Under the pieces are notes generated by a model. It made no database searches. It saw only the letters and a list, made by a program, of their open reading frames with translations, and was not told the DNA's origin. DNA of 12,147 bases. Source: Pseudomonadota bacterium (GTDB lineage: Bacteria > Pseudomonadota > Alphaproteobacteria > Acetobacterales > Acetobacteraceae). Where the stretch lies: assembly GCA_021828605.1 (NCBI GenBank), contig JAJZEG010000228.1:1-12147 (forward strand), read 5' to 3'. A program made the position numbers and the translations under genes. How positions within the stretch are numbered: position 1 is the first letter of the stretch; each line of letters starts with the position of its first letter. Below, piece by piece: positions 1 to 7,365 of this stretch.

Positions 1-563
1 TCACTGCTGCGCTGGTCGTGGCCGCAATAAACCGTCAAATGCGGTGGAATGGTTTCAACCCAGCGTAACAGGCGTTCTGGCCGCCCGCCGCCGGTGAGCC
101 GTCCGGTGGTTTCGCCATATAAGGCGCGGGCGGCCAAAGGCTCGGGCTGTTTGCTTGGAAAATCCGGTGAGGGTGCCAGCAACATCGCCGGATGAAACCC
201 GCCATGAACACAGACGATATGTTTTGAAATCAGCCAAACCGGTGCGGTGATAATCGCGCGATAGGTGCGCTCCGCCAAGGCGGCGTCAAGCTGGGCCAGG
301 GTTGCAGCCAGGCCAGGGCCGCGCACCACCCGGTCGCCGCGCAGAGCGCGGGCCAATTTGAAATCATGATTGCCCAGCACGAACAGCCCATCGCCCCTGG
401 CGATCCGGTCCAGCATCAAGGACAGCACCCCGGCGCTGTCGGGTCCATCATCGACCAAATCGCCAAGCTGGATCACGAACCGGTCGGTGGCACAGGCTGC
501 GGCGAAGCCGCGAATATCGCCATGCACATCGCCAATGATCCGCAAATCCCGATCAACCGGCAT
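1..563 (-). CDS. PPP-type metallophosphoesterase, C-terminus cut off by the window edge
   Basis: The reading frame is open from ATG at 563 to base 1, giving 187 codons with no stop, so the 3' end lies outside the window. The calcineurin-like phosphatase motifs appear in order: GDVHGD (residues 11-16), GDLVDDGPDS (34-43), GNHD (64-67), VHGG (119-122) and CGHD (180-183). These ligate the two active-site metals. The layout resembles the serine/threonine-phosphatase, PrpE (Ap4A hydrolase) and Pnkp-phosphatase branch of the fold; the substrate cannot be read from sequence. Canonical PPP enzymes have VDRG in the second motif, and here the phosphate-binding Arg is Asp (residue 39). There is no signal peptide, so it should be cytoplasmic. 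It is the last visible gene of the minus-strand run. A GTG at 584 is an alternative start that would overlap the transporter stop by 8 bases; neither start has a clear Shine-Dalgarno sequence. Confidence 0.85.
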   Translation of the reverse strand, partial: MPVDRDLRIIGDVHGDIRGFAAACATDRFVIQLGDLVDDGPDSAGVLSLMLDRIARGDGLFVLGNHDFKLARALRGDRVVRGPGLAATLAQLDAALAERTYRAIITAPVWLISKHIVCVHGGFHPAMLLAPSPDFPSKQPEPLAARALYGETTGRLTGGGRPERLLRWVETIPPHLTVYCGHDQRSS

Positions 564-576
564 ATGCGGCGTGGTG

Positions 577-1917
577 TCAGGCACGGGCGGTGATTTCAGC
601 ACGCAAGGCCGCTTGATGCTGACGGTCGAGCGGAAAACGCCACATAATGGTTGCTGCGATAATTTTTAACGCCGCCGGGATCATACAATACATCACCAAT
701 AAGGCGCCGATGGCGATTGCACTATTAGGACCGTTGGCTGAAAATCCGAATGCCTGCAACACCGCAAAACCGATGCCTGGTGCGAGGGAGTTCCCCGCTT
801 TTTGCGCCATGGTTGCTGCGGCAAAATACAGTCCCGCGCGCTGTTCGCCTGATTGGGCTTCATCAACATCGACAACATCGGCCTGAATCGCGGGCGGAAT
901 GGTAAAATCGGCTCCCAGCCCGGCGCCGGTAAACACGCTGATCACGGCGAACAACACCAGCGCATCGGGTAAATGGCGAATGACCGGGACAAAAACAAAC
1001 GCAACGCCCGAGACGGCCATAGCGATGGTCCAGGCAAAATGCTTGCTGCGCGCCTGCGCCAAACGCTGCCAGAGCGGCACCGAGATGATGGCTGCGGCAA
1101 AATAGACCAGCAAAATCGGCCCCGACGCCTTCGAGGCATGCAGCACCCGCGCGATCACCAATAAAAACATTGCGGCGGGCAAGCCATTGGCCAGCCCATT
1201 CACCGCCCAGGCCAAAATCAACCGTCGAAACGGCCGGTTTGCCCACACCACATGCAAAGCGGTTTTAATCCCGACCGGGGTTGCCGCGCGGCGGGGCAAT
1301 CGGTCGGGCACATAGCGGAGGGCTGCGATAATCAGCGGCACGCTCATCGCCAGGGTGATAATTGCGAGTAAATGCACCTTGCCTGCATTGCTGGTGATGC
1401 CCAGAATGACCGGCGCTGCGGCTGAAATCAGAATCCCGACAATGGTGCCGCCTTCGCGCAGGCTGGTGATGCGCTGACGTTCGTCATAATTATCGGATAA
1501 TTCAGCGCCCCACGCCCAATAGGGCAGGGACAAAGCGGTCCAAGACCAGGTTACCAGCCCGTAGGTAATGAACAACCACAGCGCGCCAGCGCCGTGCGGG
1601 GGGAAAAACAGGCCGATGGTGCCGACACCGGCAATCGGGATGGCGCAGGCGATGAACGGCTTGCGGCGGCCAAAGCGCGAGCGTGATAAATCGGATAATC
1701 GCCCGATGGTCGGGTCGATCAGAACATCGAAAATCCGCACGGCGCTGAGCACATAGCCAACCGTTGCCAGGCGAACGCCGATATCATGCGCCCAGAAATC
1801 GGGCAGGATAACCAGGAGCGGTAAGCCAAGCATGGCCAAAGGCAAGGCCGGGCCAGCATAAACCAACAGCAAGCGCAGCGGCAGCCGCGTTTGCACCCGC
1901 GCAACGGGTTGGTCCAA
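577..1917 (-). CDS. GPH/MelB-type (MFS_2) cation symporter family transporter
   Basis: The product is a 446-residue hydrophobic protein with about 12 predicted membrane segments, so an inner-membrane secondary transporter. The family signature of the glycoside-pentoside-hexuronide symporters is clear: RIFDVLIDPTIG followed by SDLSRSRFGRRKPF, residues 61-88, in the loop between helices 2 and 3. Its length fits the family. Bacterial members such as MelB move sugars with Na+ or H+, but the same superfamily contains the vertebrate lysophospholipid transporter MFSD2A. With fatty-acid-modifying genes just upstream, a lipid or acyl substrate is as plausible as a sugar; this is inference. The first possible start is TTG at 1917-1915, immediately after the TGA stop of the methyltransferase and in the same frame; GTG at 1896 (codon 8) is an alternative. 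No ribosome binding site is evident, so reinitiation after the upstream gene is likely. Confidence 0.88.
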   Translation of the reverse strand: MDQPVARVQTRLPLRLLLVYAGPALPLAMLGLPLLVILPDFWAHDIGVRLATVGYVLSAVRIFDVLIDPTIGRLSDLSRSRFGRRKPFIACAIPIAGVGTIGLFFPPHGAGALWLFITYGLVTWSWTALSLPYWAWGAELSDNYDERQRITSLREGGTIVGILISAAAPVILGITSNAGKVHLLAIITLAMSVPLIIAALRYVPDRLPRRAATPVGIKTALHVVWANRPFRRLILAWAVNGLANGLPAAMFLLVIARVLHASKASGPILLVYFAAAIISVPLWQRLAQARSKHFAWTIAMAVSGVAFVFVPVIRHLPDALVLFAVISVFTGAGLGADFTIPPAIQADVVDVDEAQSGEQRAGLYFAAATMAQKAGNSLAPGIGFAVLQAFGFSANGPNSAIAIGALLVMYCMIPAALKIIAATIMWRFPLDRQHQAALRAEITARA

Positions 1918-1920
1918 TCA
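1915..1920 (-). other. In-frame TGA|TTG junction of methyltransferase and transporter
   Basis: On the minus strand the stop codon TGA (1920-1918) is followed directly by TTG (1917-1915), in the same reading frame. The methyltransferase and transporter are therefore one open frame broken by a single TGA, with no spacer and no visible Shine-Dalgarno sequence. The upstream protein ends naturally for its family (GWTDVGQFVIARP), so the stop looks genuine and reinitiation is the simplest reading. Readthrough to a fusion protein cannot be excluded from sequence. Confidence 0.7.
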
Positions 1921-3135
1921 GGGCCGCGCGATCACGAATTGACCCACATCGGTCCAGCCTGCCCGAAAACCTGCTTCACAATAGGCCAAGTAAAACTCCC
2001 ATAGCCGCTTGAAGCGTGTATCATATTGGCGGGAGAATTTGTTGATCACTGGCCAAGATTCCTGGAATTTTTTGCCCCAGCGCGCCAGAGTATCGGCATA
2101 ATCGGCGCCAAACCAGAAACTATCGCGCAGTTGCAGCCCGGCCCGGGCGATTTCCGCGTGCAGGCGGGTCGGCGAGGGCAGCATGCCGCCGGGGAACACA
2201 TAGCGTTGGATAAAATCGGCACTGGAGCGGTAATCATCGAAATAGCGATCCGCGATGGTGATGATTTGCAAGCCCGCCAAGCCGCTGGGGCGCAGCCGCT
2301 CGCGCAGGCAGTTGAAATAGGTCGGCCAATAAGATTCGCCCACCGCCTCGAACATTTCAATCGAGGCAATCCGGTCGAATTGCTGCGAAACATCGCGGTA
2401 ATCGCGGAGTTCGAGCGAGACCCGATCCGCAAGGCCGGACTTGGCGATGCGCGCTTGGCCGAATTCCAACTGCTCGCGCGACAAAGTGATGCCGGTGACC
2501 TGCGCGCCGTAATCGCGCGCCGCAATTTCGGCGAAACTGCCCCAGCCACACCCGACTTCGAGCACGCTCATCCCCGGCTGCAAGTTCAACGCCTCACAAA
2601 GACGGTGGATTTTCGAGCGTTGCGCCGCCTCCAGATCGGGCGTGTCGCGATCAAACAAAGCCGCCGAATAGGTCATGGTGGCATCGAGCCATTCGGCGTA
2701 AAAATTATTACCCAAATCATAATGTTCGGCGATGTTACGCCGCGCCCCCTTGCGGGTGTTGGGGCGCAATTTATGGGCAATCGCACTCACCACGCGCGCC
2801 CATAATTTGCCGTGCAGCAACTCCTCCCACGCCGCCTCATTCACCGTGCCGAGGCGCAGCACTTCGATTAAATTAGGACTGTCCCAATCACCATCGAGAT
2901 AGGCTTCGCTCAAACCGAGGCTGCCGCCAAACACTAATTTGGCAATCATGCGCGCATCGCGCACAATCAAGGTTGCCGCAGGCCCCGGCTCGGTTCCGGC
3001 AAAATGATGGACACTGCCATCCGGCAGCACCACCTCCATGGTTCCCGCCCGGATCAGCTTGGCGATGCTCAACCCCAAGCGCAGACGCCGGTCGCGCGGC
3101 AGGCTGGTCGAGGTAACCGTTGTCGCGTCAGTCAT
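1918..3135 (-). CDS. Cyclopropane-fatty-acyl-phospholipid synthase family SAM methyltransferase
   Basis: The 405-residue protein has the family's N-terminal lipid-binding part (AYLDGDWDSPNL, residues 78-89) and a C-terminal class I methyltransferase domain with the SAM loop VLEVGCGWGS (191-200). EHYDLGNNFYAEWLD (137-151), IEMFEAVG (259-266) and RYVFPGGMLPS (311-321) are strong family matches. Such enzymes transfer a methyl or methylene group from SAM to the double bond of acyl chains in membrane phospholipids. By remembered alignment with E. coli Cfa, Glu239 and Tyr317 are kept (E263, Y346). Bicarbonate-site Cys139 is Ala (A158) and His266 is Ile (I292). That may favour a product other than a cyclopropane, for example the methylated acyl chain made by UfaM-type enzymes in furan fatty acid synthesis. 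It overlaps the DUF1365 stop by ATGA at 3135-3132. Confidence 0.93.
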   Translation of the reverse strand: MTDATTVTSTSLPRDRRLRLGLSIAKLIRAGTMEVVLPDGSVHHFAGTEPGPAATLIVRDARMIAKLVFGGSLGLSEAYLDGDWDSPNLIEVLRLGTVNEAAWEELLHGKLWARVVSAIAHKLRPNTRKGARRNIAEHYDLGNNFYAEWLDATMTYSAALFDRDTPDLEAAQRSKIHRLCEALNLQPGMSVLEVGCGWGSFAEIAARDYGAQVTGITLSREQLEFGQARIAKSGLADRVSLELRDYRDVSQQFDRIASIEMFEAVGESYWPTYFNCLRERLRPSGLAGLQIITIADRYFDDYRSSADFIQRYVFPGGMLPSPTRLHAEIARAGLQLRDSFWFGADYADTLARWGKKFQESWPVINKFSRQYDTRFKRLWEFYLAYCEAGFRAGWTDVGQFVIARP

Positions 3136-3929
3136 GAATGATCTCCAGGGACAACCGGCTTATGGCCGGTCGTTGGTTCACGGTGGAAAACAGCCCCGCG
3201 CACAAAAAGGCGCAGCGCCTGCCAATGGATCGCCGCAACCACCTTGAATGCCATCAGCGGCATTGCGGTGAGCTGGGATAGGAGCGAGGCATCACTGGCC
3301 GGACGTGCATCCAGCGCCATCACCACATTCAACCGTGGGGCGCCCGCGTGGTAGCGAATGCCCATACGAAAGTGACGGTTCGGGGGGCGAAAACGGATCG
3401 AATAGCCGCCTTCCATGTCAAAAAACGGCGAAACATGCATGGATTTCGCCGCTGATTGATTGATCACGCCTTCATGCGGCGCAACCGGAATGGCATAGAT
3501 AACCTGATCGCCGAAGGTGTTTTTCACTTGATGCAGCACCGCACCAAGAGTTCCATCGGCAGTATAGCAAAAGTAAAAGGCAATCGGGTTGAACGCATAC
3601 CCCAAGATACGGGGGATCCCCATGAAACGGATGCGCGCCGCAGATTTTTCGCATCCCCGCGCCGCTAAAATCGCCTCCGCCCAGGGGCGCAGCGGCGAAC
3701 CATCGCGCGGCCCGTGATCGCGGTCATGCAGACTGATCAGCCCCGCTTGGTTATGGCGGAATATTTTGCTGCGCTTGGCAAAAAAATCGAGATCGTCGAT
3801 ATCAACCGCCAGCATCCAAATCCGATAGACAAACCGGTGGATGAATTTTTCAAACCTGACATGGCTGACCTTGCCGGCATAAATCAGCGGCGGCTCGATC
3901 AACGCCGCGTTGATCGGCAGAGACTTCAT
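3132..3929 (-). CDS. DUF1365 family protein
   Basis: The 265-residue protein is recognised by IRFMGIPRILGYAFNP (100-115), IAFYFCYTADG (116-126), VKNTFGD (135-141) and MHVSPFFDMEG (164-174), the conserved blocks of DUF1365. The family has no established biochemical activity that I can name. It nearly always sits between a COG2907-type FAD oxidoreductase and a CFA-like methyltransferase, as here, so it is probably a partner in modifying lipid acyl chains. It has no signal peptide; an amphipathic or membrane-associated C-terminal stretch around MPLMAFKVVAAIHWQALRLF (223-242) could bring it to the membrane. ATG at 3929-3927 overlaps the upstream stop by four bases (ATGA), which fixes the start. 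The frame extends a further 20 codons upstream to 3989, but that is only the shadow of the preceding gene. Confidence 0.9.
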   Translation of the reverse strand: MKSLPINAALIEPPLIYAGKVSHVRFEKFIHRFVYRIWMLAVDIDDLDFFAKRSKIFRHNQAGLISLHDRDHGPRDGSPLRPWAEAILAARGCEKSAARIRFMGIPRILGYAFNPIAFYFCYTADGTLGAVLHQVKNTFGDQVIYAIPVAPHEGVINQSAAKSMHVSPFFDMEGGYSIRFRPPNRHFRMGIRYHAGAPRLNVVMALDARPASDASLLSQLTAMPLMAFKVVAAIHWQALRLFVRGAVFHREPTTGHKPVVPGDHS

Positions 3930-5248
3930 AATGCGCGCGCGTTTTTTTGCTTTTGCACCACACCGGGTCGATGATCCGCCGCTGGCCACGGCACGGTGAT
4001 GCCGAGAGCACGGGCGATTTCAACCGCCGAGGCGATGCCATCTTCATGAAAACCCCAGCCGGTCCAAGCCCCGGCAAACCATAGCCGGTCCTTACCCTGA
4101 ATGCTGCCCAACCGCTCCTGCGCGGCCATCGCTTGCGCATTAAATTGCGGATGCCGATAAGTTCGCTCCAGCAAAATTAACGCAGGGTTAGGCTCGATTG
4201 GCGGGTTCAGGCTGACCAGCAAAGGCTGCTTGGTTTTCATGCCCTGCAATAAATTCATCCAATAGGTCAGGCTGACGCCGCCGGATCGGTCCGCCATGCC
4301 ACGGCTCAGATAATTCCACGATGACCACACCGCCCGGCGTTTGGGCATCAACGCCACGTCGCTATGCAGCACCGCGCGATTATCCTGAAATGTGATCGCG
4401 CCCAAAATGCTGCACTCCGCACCGCTCGGCGCTTCGATCATCGCGAGTGCGGCGTCGGCATGGCAGGCTAGCACCACCTGATCGAACCGCTCGCGGCCCG
4501 CATCGGTGATCACCGTGACGCCCTCGGCATCGCGCGAAACACCCCGCACCGGGCTGGCTGTGCGCACCCGCTCGCCCAAAGCCGCGCGCAATTTTTCGAC
4601 ATAGCGGCACGAGCCGCCGGTTACCGTGCGCCATTGGGGTCGGTCGGTGAGGGTCAGCAGCCCGTGATTGTGAAAAAACCGCACGAAATTGCGCACCGGA
4701 AAATCGCGCATCCCCTCGATTGAGGCGGACCAAATCGCCGCTCCCATGGGCAAAATATGATCCTCGGCAAAGCCCGGACCATAGCCGTTGCGGGTGATGT
4801 AATCGCCCAAACTTTCAATACTCCTGCTCGCAATCAGCGCGGGCGCTTCGCGGTTAAAGCGCAGAATATCGCGAACCATTTGAATAAAACGGGGCCGGAA
4901 CAAATTGCGCTTTTGCGCAAACAGCTGGCGAAGACTGCCACCGCCATATTCCAGCGCACCCAAACCAATCGACACCCCGAACGACATATCGCTGTTATGG
5001 GTCGCGACCTTAAGGGCCGCGAACAAGCCTTCGAGATTAGGATAATTGCGATCATTGAGCACAATAAAACCGGTATCCACCGCAATATCGTGGCCATCGA
5101 TGGTGACATGCTGGGTATCGGCATGGCCGCCGAGCCGGTCCTCGGCTTCGAATAAGGTGACGTCAAAATCATCGCGCGCCAGCCACGCCATCGACAGGCC
5201 GGCAATGCCCGCGCCAATCACCGCCAAACGTGGTTTTGCCTGGGTCAT
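3926..5248 (-). CDS. FAD-dependent oxidoreductase, COG2907 / amine-oxidase fold
   Basis: The 440-residue protein has an N-terminal Rossmann dinucleotide motif, VIGAGIAGLS (10-19), followed by FEAEDRLGGHADT (33-45), which binds the FAD ribose. TYWMNLLQ (328-335) and a C-terminal FAD-closing motif, WFAGAWTGWGFHEDG (390-404), complete the pattern of the NAD(P)-binding amine-oxidase-like proteins of COG2907. The reaction is unproven. Together with DUF1365 and the CFA-like methyltransferase it probably oxidises, reduces or isomerises acyl chains of membrane lipids; desaturase/carotenoid-oxidase relatives share the fold. The start ATG at 5248-5246 overlaps the photolyase stop in an ATGA. The same frame stays open upstream to 5383, but that stretch is photolyase coding sequence and lacks family similarity. 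Confidence 0.92.
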   Translation of the reverse strand: MTQAKPRLAVIGAGIAGLSMAWLARDDFDVTLFEAEDRLGGHADTQHVTIDGHDIAVDTGFIVLNDRNYPNLEGLFAALKVATHNSDMSFGVSIGLGALEYGGGSLRQLFAQKRNLFRPRFIQMVRDILRFNREAPALIASRSIESLGDYITRNGYGPGFAEDHILPMGAAIWSASIEGMRDFPVRNFVRFFHNHGLLTLTDRPQWRTVTGGSCRYVEKLRAALGERVRTASPVRGVSRDAEGVTVITDAGRERFDQVVLACHADAALAMIEAPSGAECSILGAITFQDNRAVLHSDVALMPKRRAVWSSWNYLSRGMADRSGGVSLTYWMNLLQGMKTKQPLLVSLNPPIEPNPALILLERTYRHPQFNAQAMAAQERLGSIQGKDRLWFAGAWTGWGFHEDGIASAVEIARALGITVPWPAADHRPGVVQKQKNARAL

Positions 5249-6663
5249 GCAGCAGTTTTTCCTAACACTTTGAACGCGGCGAGCGCGCGCTCCCGACCAA
5301 ATTTCAAATCCACCAGCGGGCGCGGATAGTCCCGCCCGAGCGTGATGCCCGCATTGCGCAGCACCAGCTCCGGGGCTTCCCACGGCGCATGGATATGCGC
5401 ATCGGTCAGCTGCGCGAGTTCGGGCACGAAGCGGCGAATATAGGCGCCGTCAGGATCGAATTTCCGACCCTGCAATATTGGATTGAAAATCCGAAAATAC
5501 GGCGCTGCATCAGCCCCCGATCCCGCCACCCATTGCCATGACGCCGCGTTAGAGGCGTGATCGGCGTCAACCAACGTATCCCAAAACCACGCCGCCCCTG
5601 TTTGCCAGGGGATGAGCAAATGCTTGATCAAATAGGAAGCGACAATCATGCGCACCCGATTATGCAGCCAGCCCGTTTGCCAAAGTTGGCGCATGCCCGC
5701 ATCGATAATCGGCACGCCGGTCATGCCGCGCTGCCAGGCGCTCAACTCATCCGGCGCATCACGCCAGGCGACACGGGCAAAGTCAGCGCGCATCGGCAGA
5801 TCGGGCAGGGTTGGATGATGCCACAGCAAATAGGCGGCAAATTCGCGCCAGAGCAATTCCTTCAAATAGGTTTGTTTGCCCTCCGCGCGCGGTGTCGGCA
5901 GCGCATCCGCCGCTCGCCAGACCGCATCCACCGCAATCTCGCCCCAATGCAAATGCGGCGAGAGCATCGAGGTGCCGGCAATGCCCGGCAGGTTGCGGGT
6001 CACATCATACTGGTCCAGCCGCGCGGCGCCAAACGCCGCGAGCTGCGCCTGCGCGCCCGCCTCGCCCGGCACCCAGCTTGCCCGCAAGCCACCGGCCCAA
6101 TCCGGGCGGTGCGGCAGCAAGCCCCAATCGGCGAGCCTATCGCTGTGAATAGTCGGCCCCGCTACCATCCGCTTGGGCGGCGCAATCGGCGGACGTGGCG
6201 AAAACAGCTCGAAACATTTCCGCGAAAACGGCGTATAGACCCCATACGCCCCGCCCGATTGGGTCAGCACCGATTCAGGCGCCAGCGCCAAAGCCGAGCG
6301 GTGCCGGTGAAACCCGATTCCCAACGCCTGTAACGACGCGGCGACCTCACGATCAATCGCGCGCAAATACGGCTCATGCGCGCGCCCGGCCTGCACCGAA
6401 GCCGCGCCAATCTCCTGGGCCAGAGCCGGAATAATCTGGCGCATATCGCCACGCCGCAGCACCAGCGCGCCCCCTCGCTCGGCAATCGCGGCACCCAATC
6501 GCTCCAGCGAATGATGCAGCCACCATAAGGACGCCCCACCCCAGTTGGCCGCCTCATCGAGCACATACACCAACACCACCGGCCCGGCGGCCAAGCCCGC
6601 ATCGAGTGCCGGGTTATCGCTCAAGCGTAAATCATTGCGAAACCAAATTAAGGACGGGTTCAT
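5245..6663 (-). CDS. phrB: Deoxyribodipyrimidine photolyase, class I CPD type
   Basis: The 472-residue protein repairs UV-induced pyrimidine dimers using blue light and FAD. The N-terminal antenna domain opens with LIWFRNDLRLSDNPAL (5-20). The C-terminal FAD domain carries YLKELLWREF (266-275), GWLHNRVRM (331-339) and ASWQWVAGSGADAAPYFRIF (374-393). By remembered alignment with E. coli Phr, the electron-transfer tryptophans W306/W359/W382 are kept as W300/W353/W376. The flavin N5 contact Asn378 is N372, and substrate residues Glu274/Trp277 are E269/W272. This supports an active CPD photolyase rather than a signalling cryptochrome. The antenna pigment (MTHF or deazaflavin) cannot be told. The start codon shares one base with the pdeM stop (TGATG at 6665-6661), so translation is probably coupled to the repair genes upstream. 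Confidence 0.95.
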   Translation of the reverse strand: MNPSLIWFRNDLRLSDNPALDAGLAAGPVVLVYVLDEAANWGGASLWWLHHSLERLGAAIAERGGALVLRRGDMRQIIPALAQEIGAASVQAGRAHEPYLRAIDREVAASLQALGIGFHRHRSALALAPESVLTQSGGAYGVYTPFSRKCFELFSPRPPIAPPKRMVAGPTIHSDRLADWGLLPHRPDWAGGLRASWVPGEAGAQAQLAAFGAARLDQYDVTRNLPGIAGTSMLSPHLHWGEIAVDAVWRAADALPTPRAEGKQTYLKELLWREFAAYLLWHHPTLPDLPMRADFARVAWRDAPDELSAWQRGMTGVPIIDAGMRQLWQTGWLHNRVRMIVASYLIKHLLIPWQTGAAWFWDTLVDADHASNAASWQWVAGSGADAAPYFRIFNPILQGRKFDPDGAYIRRFVPELAQLTDAHIHAPWEAPELVLRNAGITLGRDYPRPLVDLKFGRERALAAFKVLGKTAA

Positions 6664-7352
6664 CAGGCGGCCTTTGCCGCGCGTGCGGCATCGGCCAGCG
6701 CAAAGGCGTGCAGCCGGTCGGCACCCAGTAAAAACACCTGACCGGCTCGGGGAAACAGGCTGCGAATCACCGGCGCCGACACATCCAGCCCGCCCGTATA
6801 GGCTCCGAAACTCGGCAAAATCACCCGCTGATGATCAACCACAAAACAAGGTCGGGTAATGCGCGCGGCACGGGTGATGATGCTGGCTTTGGGGTGAAAA
6901 TGCCCGGAAAGCTCAAACTCAACCTCAACCGCGCTTTCGGCCACGACAGCCGCCTGATGGCGCAGCGCCACGGTCTCGATCATCAGCGCCGTGGGATTGC
7001 TCTCCGACGGATCGTGATTACCTGCGATCCAAATCACCCGATGCGACCGCTCCAACCGCTCCAGCCGGGCGGCATCCTCGGCCAGCATTCGGCTGCGGCC
7101 ACGCGGATCGTGGAACGAATCGCCCAGCGCGATAATGGTTTCCGGCTGATAGCGACGCACCAACCAGCCCAGCCGATCCAGCGTGGTGCGGCTGTCATAA
7201 GGCGGCACGAATTGGCCTTGCTGTGCTTTGGCCGAGGCTTTTTCCAAATGCAGGTCGGCGACAATCAGGGTTTTTTGCGCCGGCCAAAAGATAATGCCGG
7301 CAGGATCGAGCATAAACCGGTGACCGGCGCGATGGATCGGGGCAGCATTCAT
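6663..7352 (-). CDS. pdeM: Ligase-associated metallophosphoesterase endonuclease PdeM
   Basis: The 229-residue calcineurin-like phosphoesterase has metal-binding motifs VADLHLEKA (31-39), LGDSFHD (76-82), AGNHD (110-114) and SGHFHP (149-154), and the family-specific ILPSFGAYTGG (178-188). The length and the last motif place it in the 'ligase-associated DNA damage response endonuclease' family. Its P. putida member MPE is a manganese-dependent single-strand DNA endonuclease. It follows the helicase by 13 bases and overlaps the photolyase start by one. ATG at 7352 was chosen because MNAAPIHRAG leads directly into the conserved region. The frame stays open upstream to 7676, but there it encodes arginine/cysteine-rich shadow of the helicase. 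GAG-rich bases just before the ATG form only a weak ribosome binding site. Confidence 0.93.
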   Translation of the reverse strand: MNAAPIHRAGHRFMLDPAGIIFWPAQKTLIVADLHLEKASAKAQQGQFVPPYDSRTTLDRLGWLVRRYQPETIIALGDSFHDPRGRSRMLAEDAARLERLERSHRVIWIAGNHDPSESNPTALMIETVALRHQAAVVAESAVEVEFELSGHFHPKASIITRAARITRPCFVVDHQRVILPSFGAYTGGLDVSAPVIRSLFPRAGQVFLLGADRLHAFALADAARAAKAA

Positions 7353-7365
7353 GCTCTGCTCAATT

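Noticed and set aside
809..1105. Short repeated string GCTGCGGCAAAATA within the transporter gene
   Set aside because: Both copies encode YFAAA-like membrane-helix residues in the coding frame; this is chance or coding constraint, not a regulatory repeat.
2026..2805. Plus-strand frame of 259 codons opposite the CFA-like methyltransferase
   Set aside because: No recognisable domain; the opposite strand encodes the conserved SAM-binding region, so this is a shadow.
5557..6333. Plus-strand frame of 258 codons opposite the photolyase
   Set aside because: Arg/Pro/Gln-rich without motifs, antisense to the catalytic FAD domain of the photolyase.
6663..7352. A possible RpoE-type promoter (TGATCC-N18-TAAGTA-like) before the photolyase
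   Set aside because: TGATC-like hexamers occur on the minus strand near 6832 and elsewhere, but none has a matching second element at the right spacing by eye. A weight-matrix scan would settle it.
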